Assembly: GCA_963691705.1 (NCBI GenBank)
Contig: OY829542.1
Coordinates: forward strand, 55,097,002 to 55,161,001
DNA: 64,000 bases
Reading direction: 5' to 3'
From: Viola odorata
Taxonomy: Eukaryota; Streptophyta; Magnoliopsida; Malpighiales; Violaceae
Notes under the pieces: generated by a model
Seen by the model: the letters and a program-made list of their open reading frames with translations, nothing else
Told to the model about the DNA's origin: nothing
Databases searched by the model: none
Made by a program: the position numbers and the translations under genes
Shown: one piece after another, positions 58,344 to 64,000 of the stretch
How positions within the stretch are numbered: the stretch's first letter is position 1
Layout: each line of letters begins with the position of its first letter

Positions 58344-59452
58344 CTCCCTCCGGTTCCTAATAAACGTCGTTCTGGCTCCTTGCATGTAGCTTAAGAAAAT
58401 GATTGGCGGGGAGAAAATGAGGCATTTTTTGACCATACTACCCTCAGTCTCCCTAGCTATTTACAACTGGTGGTTAGCTCAATTCTGAGAGCTGCTGGCT
58501 TGAAACCGGCTGGGTTGATGCATGTTGATGGCTTGAAACCGGCTGGGTTGATGCAAGTTGATGGCTTGGGGAGATGGAAGACAGAGACTCAGCTTGGCTA
58601 GGCCACGGGTTTGCCCTAGCAGACTTGAGCATCAATGCAATTCCATATATAGTTGCTTCTGTTTTTACATTTTTATTTCTCATGTTCTTTTTAAGTTTTT
58701 ATTTATTGATAATATTATATTTTTTATATTTTTTTTCGTATCATTTCTTTTATTCTATTTTATTTCACATTTTGGTATTTTCTGTTCGAGTTTTTATCAG
58801 TTTTGAGCAAGATTTCTCGTCCCAATTATCTCGAACCGAATAAATAAACAGAAAATTCTAATTTACCATTGTGCCATTATAATTAATTTGGTACAAGTTA
58901 CTGTTCACCTTCTTCCTCCTCTCTGTCTCCTCTGCACAAACCCAACCAAATCAGCCTTGCAATCAATTAAACTCATCCAAACCTAAATTAATTCCAATTC
59001 CAATTCCAATCAATTCCAAACCTCTCTGCCTCTCCTCCGCACAAATCCAACCAAATCAGCTCTGCAATCAATTAAACTCATCCAAACCTAAATTAATTCC
59101 AATTCCAATTCCAATTCCAATTCCAATCAATTCCAAACCTCACTGTCTCTCCTCTGCACCGATCCAGAAATTAAAAGAGAGAGGGAAAAGCTCTCATTCC
59201 CATGCAAATTTCGGATTCAAACACAAGAGAGAGGGAAAATGAAAATTGAAAAAGGAAAAGCTTTCGTTCTCCTGCAAATTTCAGATTCAAACACAAAAAG
59301 AGGGAACGAAGCCAAGCCAAGCCGTCGTCGTCGTCACCAGCGCAGGCAGGCAGGGGCACTCTCTTCTTCTCCAGCCTAGGGATCCGAGAACGACATTTGT
59401 TGGGGGACTGCTTTTGGGGCGTAGAACGACGATTGTAACGCCCCAGAGGGAG
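58344..59452. mobile_element. Stowaway-like non-autonomous mariner element (1109 bp)
   Basis: Ends CTCCCTCCGGTTCCTAATAA and, read inward from the right, CTCCCTCTGGGGCGTTACAA, agreeing at 23 of 30 positions and sharing CGTCGTTCT. TA flanks both sides (58342-58343, 59453-59454). The interior has tandem duplications: a ~31 bp unit with GGCTTGAAACCGGCTGGGTT (58496-58560), a ~115 bp unit with AATCAGC and (AATTCC)n (58925-59155), and a ~75 bp unit with CCTGCAAATTTC-like sequence (59185-59300). No transposase ORF. Confidence 0.7.
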
Positions 59453-59454
59453 TA

Positions 59455-62400
59455 CATAATTACCTTCTATAACAGATTAAAAAAAACATATTATAACATG
59501 TAATTTGTTAGATTTAACAGTTAAATTTAACGGAATGGGGCAATTTGCTTGGAAAATGTAATCCAGATGAAGTGTAATGGACGTTTTGAAAGGTAGGGGA
59601 GGTGTCTGTTTTTCAACTATAGTTCAGGAGTGTTTTAAACTATTTCCCCAAAAAGTAATATAGAAACAGTGATCCGAAATTTAATTAGAGAGATTTATTT
59701 ATTCTAAATTTGATATTTAAAAATGAATGGAGAAAATATTTAGAAGCAATGTTTGAAAAAAAGTAGTTAAGTCAAGGATTAAGTAAGTTAATATCCACAT
59801 AAAAAATACAGTACGTGTTGGAAAAATCTGCACAAAAAAAAGTGAAAGATCGAAACGCGATGAAACGCTGTCCTAAAGGAAGGATGGTGGGCTGGCTGGT
59901 TTGAGTCAGTGAGTCGGCCCATTAGAAAGGAAAAGAATGGAAGATGGGTCGGAGGTTCGAAAATTCGATTTTTCAAACTTCCGTTCCATATTAATTTCGA
60001 TTTCAAAATTTCGGCTTCTAGAAAATGAAAGTTTGGAACGGAAATGATTTTAAGTTCGGAATTTCGGAATTTCAAAATCTTCTGAAATTCCGAAGAACAC
60101 CCCTACCTGTAAGAATGTCTAGAAATATGTATTGAAACTTGAAAATCTCATTCCTTTTCAGTATTATTCAAAAAAAAAGTGTCTCATTCCATTCCTACCG
60201 TCCAATATTATTATCAACAGTAGTACTTTTGAGTAATTACTTCCTCCCAATTAAAGTTATTACAACCGAATTGGACAACAAACCGGATAATTTATGATTC
60301 ACTAATTTTCTAATTCAATAGAATTTAATCGGGTTGAATCGGATTGTGTTTCAGAACTGTTTATATATCGAATCGTTCAACTCATAAGTAACTGACTTAC
60401 TAGTTCAATTAGATTGAACAAAATTGAATTGTTTAATTTATTAAATATATAATAAACATACAACTTTATACATATTTTTACTTATAATAAACAATACCCT
60501 ATGTACTCCAAAAATGACTTTCAATCCACTTTCACAACAATTAAGGTAATGACTAATTACCGTTTTTAATGTGTTTCTATCCAATTGCTCTCAATTGTTT
60601 TATTAATTACACACAATCAACACTAATTTTAATTCCCCAATAAATTGGAAATTATGAAAATGACATTTTTTCAAGGACAAAGAAAAATAGTTAGGGCATC
60701 ATTTTTTTGGGGACATAGAGAGTATAACTTACTAAGTTTGTTTTAAAAATAAACTTAGATAATAATTAATAATGTCACAAGTAACTTCATGTTTTGCTTC
60801 CGTTGGTCATGAACTTTACCATAAAGTCAAAGTGACTCAAATATGTTGAAATCATAACAAAAATTTGGCCAATTGGCGACCGCGAGTATGAATTGGTTTG
60901 AATCGGTGGTAGGATAAGTGGCAATAATGACCAATTGCTTCAAGCTTTTGTTTTAATCATTTAGGGCATAAAAAATATCGAGTAAGAACAAATTTGTTAT
61001 ATTCTGTGTATTTTTTTCCAAACTATTGTGTGTATTTTTTTCCAAACTAATACACCAAAGTGACGCCATTTTGGTGAAAATAATTTGTTTAAAAAATATG
61101 CATGAACCAGGCGGTTTGCATCGTCCGATTCGCATAAAAATCGCCCGGTTCAACGATCGAACTCAATTTTTTTGCATTTCCAGACCTCTAAGTTGAATTG
61201 ACCCGATTTTCTTGTGGTTCTCGATTTTTTTAGTAGGACCTGCCGGTCTAACCCAATTTTTATAACTATGCTCCCAATCTTTTTAGATGTCATATTTGGC
61301 CAAAAAAATCTTCTTTTTAGTTGTCTAAATTAGAGTTTTTACGAAGTTAGTTAGTTTATTTTTACTCTTTTTACATTTTTAATAATTATGTCATAAATAA
61401 TCAACCAATGAGCTATATATTTCTTTTACATTTTTCAACAATTGCAATAACTCCCTCCATTTATCTTACTATTTTCAACTAAAAATAATTATTATCTTAA
61501 TATGTGAGATTTTAGTTAAAAAAGACATCTTAAAAAGTTGAGAAGGAGTAGTTATTAAGGTATTTAGTCATTTGAATAGAAACGTACAGTATCTTTTAAA
61601 TAAACGTTTTGTTTTTAATTTATAGAAGTGTACAGTATCTTTACTAATGATTTCCCCCGCTAGCGGAGCATGGTAGTGTGGCCTCATTAGTATGTAGCGA
61701 TTTATAGCTTGCCTTTGAGAATTCATCGATTAAAACATTCAGTTGTGCAAAGTTTAGCAAATTTCTTGTTTCATCCCTATATGATTGAAAATGAATCATG
61801 TACCGATTGGAAATACGAGCCAAGACAACAAATACTAACAAAAACGATAAGGTTTAACTAAAAACTTACAGACCAATGTAATATTTAAGAGTAGTTATAA
61901 GAGTGGTGGAAGATAAAGTTACTCCATAATTTATTCTCAAATTTTGTGCATATATGACACTACAATTAAAGAGTATTATGGGTAAATTTATCAAAAATTA
62001 CAACCAACGGCATTGAAAATGAAAACTTGACTACTAAAATGAAACAAAAAAACATATAAAACTTTACTGAACAATTAAAAAATTACAGAGGGAGTATAAA
62101 ATCGTATTTTGTTGTGCAACTATTATTGTTATTATTGCACTAGTTTTTAATTAATGAGATTTTTCATTGTTTGGAGAAAAAAAATCCAATTGGTAACTTG
62201 CTACCATGAAATGATGTTGATAGATATATACATCTATTCTTTATGAATTAATTTAATAGATTGATACCAATACGTGCTCCCATTAGTTAAGTCACCGTTA
62301 ATTAGGCGACACGCTTGTATAAATAAACATCAACTCTTGAGTCAAGCTACAATAATAACTTTCTTTTAATTATTTAAATGTGAATATTTTATTATTATTT

Positions 62401-62926
62401 TATAAGCAATGTGAATAACTTATTATTTATTATTATTTTTGGATTTATTTCTAATTGTAATTTACTACAGCAGTAATAGTATGGTGTGTTTTGTATCCTA
62501 GCCAACTGACTATAATGGAATCTCTGCCAGTTGAAGATGCTCATTGCTTCTCCTTCCTAAAGCATATAGCATGCATCATCCAGCTACATATATAGTCATG
62601 AAGGGGCAGTTAGCTGGATATCGTCGTGTGCGCGCGCGTATGTATGTGTATGAGATAACTTATTATATTATTTTAAAAAAAATTCAGCTAGTAATTTGTA
62701 TTTTCAATTAAACATTTTTTTAGTAAAATTAAACACCCAATTTCAACCATTCAACTGGGAAAAAAAAAGCAGGAAGAAGGAAAGTTGTGTCCAATAAAAA
62801 AGGTCGTGACGTAACAATCAAAGGCGAAAAGCGCACAACTAAGTAGCAAGCAAATGCAAAACCCACAAGCAAAGCTACAAAAGAGACTCTGGACAAGAAA
62901 AACAGTTAATACTGCATAAGTCAAGT
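59455..62926. other. AT-rich intergenic DNA
   Basis: No gene supported. Contains a short CG/TG microsatellite near 62625-62650, a tail with TTCGGAATTTCGGAATTTC and AACACCCCTAC near 60055-60110 that may be an old hAT-type end, and loose CTCCCTCC/GGAGGGAGT words at 61451 and 62090 that may mark decayed Stowaway copies. Confidence 0.5.
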
Positions 62927-63090
62927 GTGTCCGTGTCGTCCGCTGTCCACTCCTCCCCTCGCGCTTCCTTCCTTCCCCCGCCAACTACCTCTGCCTCAAC
63001 GGCCCAAAAAAAGTTCCTTTCTTTTTGTTACAATCAATACAATCTAAGAAAACCCATATCAAAAGATTATTTTTTTTGCTCCGATAACGT

Positions 63091-63962
63091 ATGCCAGAGA
63101 AGAATCTCCGGCGAAGAGCTCTTGTTTCCGGCGGCCGGAAGAGTAAGGCCCCACATCCATCCCCGTCTCCTTCTAAGAGGACTACACCGCCGTGGCGACC
63201 TGGGATTGGGAAGCAACCCTCCAAGCTGATTAAGATTTTGAAGCGATGCTCATCGGAGCCGTTGCTTTTGTGTAGTGATGATGGCGGCGACGATCAGGAT
63301 CTGGTGGGGAGTCGGAGGAGTTTGTGGTCGGAGAATGAAGGTGGGCTTTTGCCTGTAACTTGCATGGATGTGTCTACTATCTCTTCTCCTTCTCTGTTGC
63401 CACCTCTCTCCCCTCAGAATTTTGATGGACTTAAGGTGAATAACTAAAATAAAAATAAAAAACTGTATTATTTTTCTGGGTTTGAATTTGATCTTCATGT
63501 TCTGATTGGTAAAAAAGAAAAAATGGGTGTTTAATTTTTACAATGATGAGCTTTTGATTCTTGTTTTTCAGCAATTAATTGATGATCTTGCTTTGAAAAG
63601 AGTTAGTACACTAGGTCATCAGACATTTTCATGATTCAATTAGATGAACTTGAGATGGGGAAAGCTGAATTTTACTTAGATGAATCATGACATTTTCATG
63701 ATTCAATTGCTCGAATCGTAATTTTCTAATTTTGTTGGAAGCTTGTGCTTTTAGGGATACAAGAAAGATGCAAAAGTTGTGGTGGATGTAACAGTAGAAG
63801 GGAGCCCAGGACCAGTGAGGAGTATGGTGAAATTAGGATCTAGTGTGGAGGACATAATTAAGCTTGTAGTTGACAAATATGGTGAAGAAGGGAGGACTCC
63901 TAAGCTCGAAAAAGATGCAGCATCCTCTTATGAGTTGCATCAGTCCTACTTCAGCCTCCAAA
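63091..63962 (+). CDS. DUF7054 protein, At4g22758-like (exons 1-2, partial)
   Basis: Exon 1 is 63091-63435, starting at ATG 63091 ([20 protein letters not shown]), with a basic Ser/Pro-rich N-terminus and [11 protein letters not shown]. The donor is CTTAAG/GTGAAT, the phase-0 intron is 63436-63754 (319 bp), and the acceptor is TGCTTTTAG/GGATAC. Exon 2 is 63755-63962 and encodes the conserved core [40 protein letters not shown] and [11 protein letters not shown], typical of plant DUF7054 proteins such as At4g22758 (function unknown). The exon 2 donor is CTCCAAA/GTAAGG (63963), phase 1, and the gene continues past the right edge. No disruption is visible; this is the cleanest host gene in the window. 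Confidence 0.85.
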
Positions 63963-64000
63963 GTAAGGTTTTGACTTCACATCTAATTAACCTCTAGTTT

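Noticed and set aside
58558..58843. Phe/Ile/Tyr-rich ORFs that look like membrane proteins
   Set aside because: They come from T-rich sequence inside a MITE-like element and are not supported by a start context or domain.
59930..60110. Repeated GGAATTTCGGAATTTC and CACCCCTAC end resembling an hAT element
   Set aside because: No matching opposite end or 8-bp duplication was found.
61450..62097. Possible Stowaway element from CTCCCTCCATTT to GAGGGAGTAT
   Set aside because: Only the outer seven or eight bases agree as inverted repeats, so the two ends probably belong to different decayed elements.

Overview
The window looks like retrotransposon-dense nuclear DNA of a flowering plant, probably a eudicot. 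The grounds are AT-rich spacers, Stowaway and Mutator MITEs, Athila-type Ty3/Gypsy and several Ty1/Copia elements, and a few plant genes (a PPR protein, a DUF7054/At4g22758-like protein, a hyccin-like fragment). The species cannot be named from the sequence alone. I saw no rRNA, tRNA or CRISPR array.

Layout. 1-3.9 kb: 3' part of a decayed Copia element. 4.6-6.0 kb: a Mutator-type MITE and a Stowaway MITE in AT-rich DNA. 6.3-29.4 kb: a nest. A Tat-like LTR relic is broken by a solo Athila LTR (TSD ACAAG) and by a long decayed Athila element (8992-28724), whose 3' LTR is split by a minus-strand SIRE/Maximus-like Copia element (21388-28639, TSD CCTTG). 29.8-38.0 kb: a pair of ~490 bp inverted repeats enclosing a small membrane-protein gene and a very young Copia element (31674-37054, identical LTRs, TSD CTTTT). 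38.4-41.0 kb: a minus-strand PPR gene with frameshifts and a 5'UTR intron.

41.97-57.60 kb: a Tc1/mariner (Stowaway-superfamily) element with CTCCCTCCGTC ends and TA target duplication. It encodes an apparently intact two-exon DD39D transposase (493 aa) and, unusually, three more ORFs: a head-to-head pair of related coiled-coil proteins and a protein with DLNxxP (EAR-like) motifs. A young non-autonomous Athila element (42370-52336, TSD CCCCT) sits 32 bp upstream of the transposase ATG. It keeps one open 1180-codon gag-protease frame but has lost reverse transcriptase, RNase H and the integrase core. It also contains a 200-N gap flanked by the same ~147 bp on both sides.

57.7-64 kb: a hyccin-like fragment, a 1.1 kb Stowaway-like element, AT-rich spacer, and the first two exons of a DUF7054 gene running off the right edge.

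Main points for a second look: (1) a dispersed dyad word (arms like ATCTTGGCC and GGCCAAGAT separated by almost exactly 8 nt) that recurs through the LTRs, coding region and 3' region of the Athila elements; (2) the mariner element with accessory genes; (3) the in-frame RT-IN deletion in a young Athila; (4) the inverted-repeat structure carrying a gene with its own promoter.
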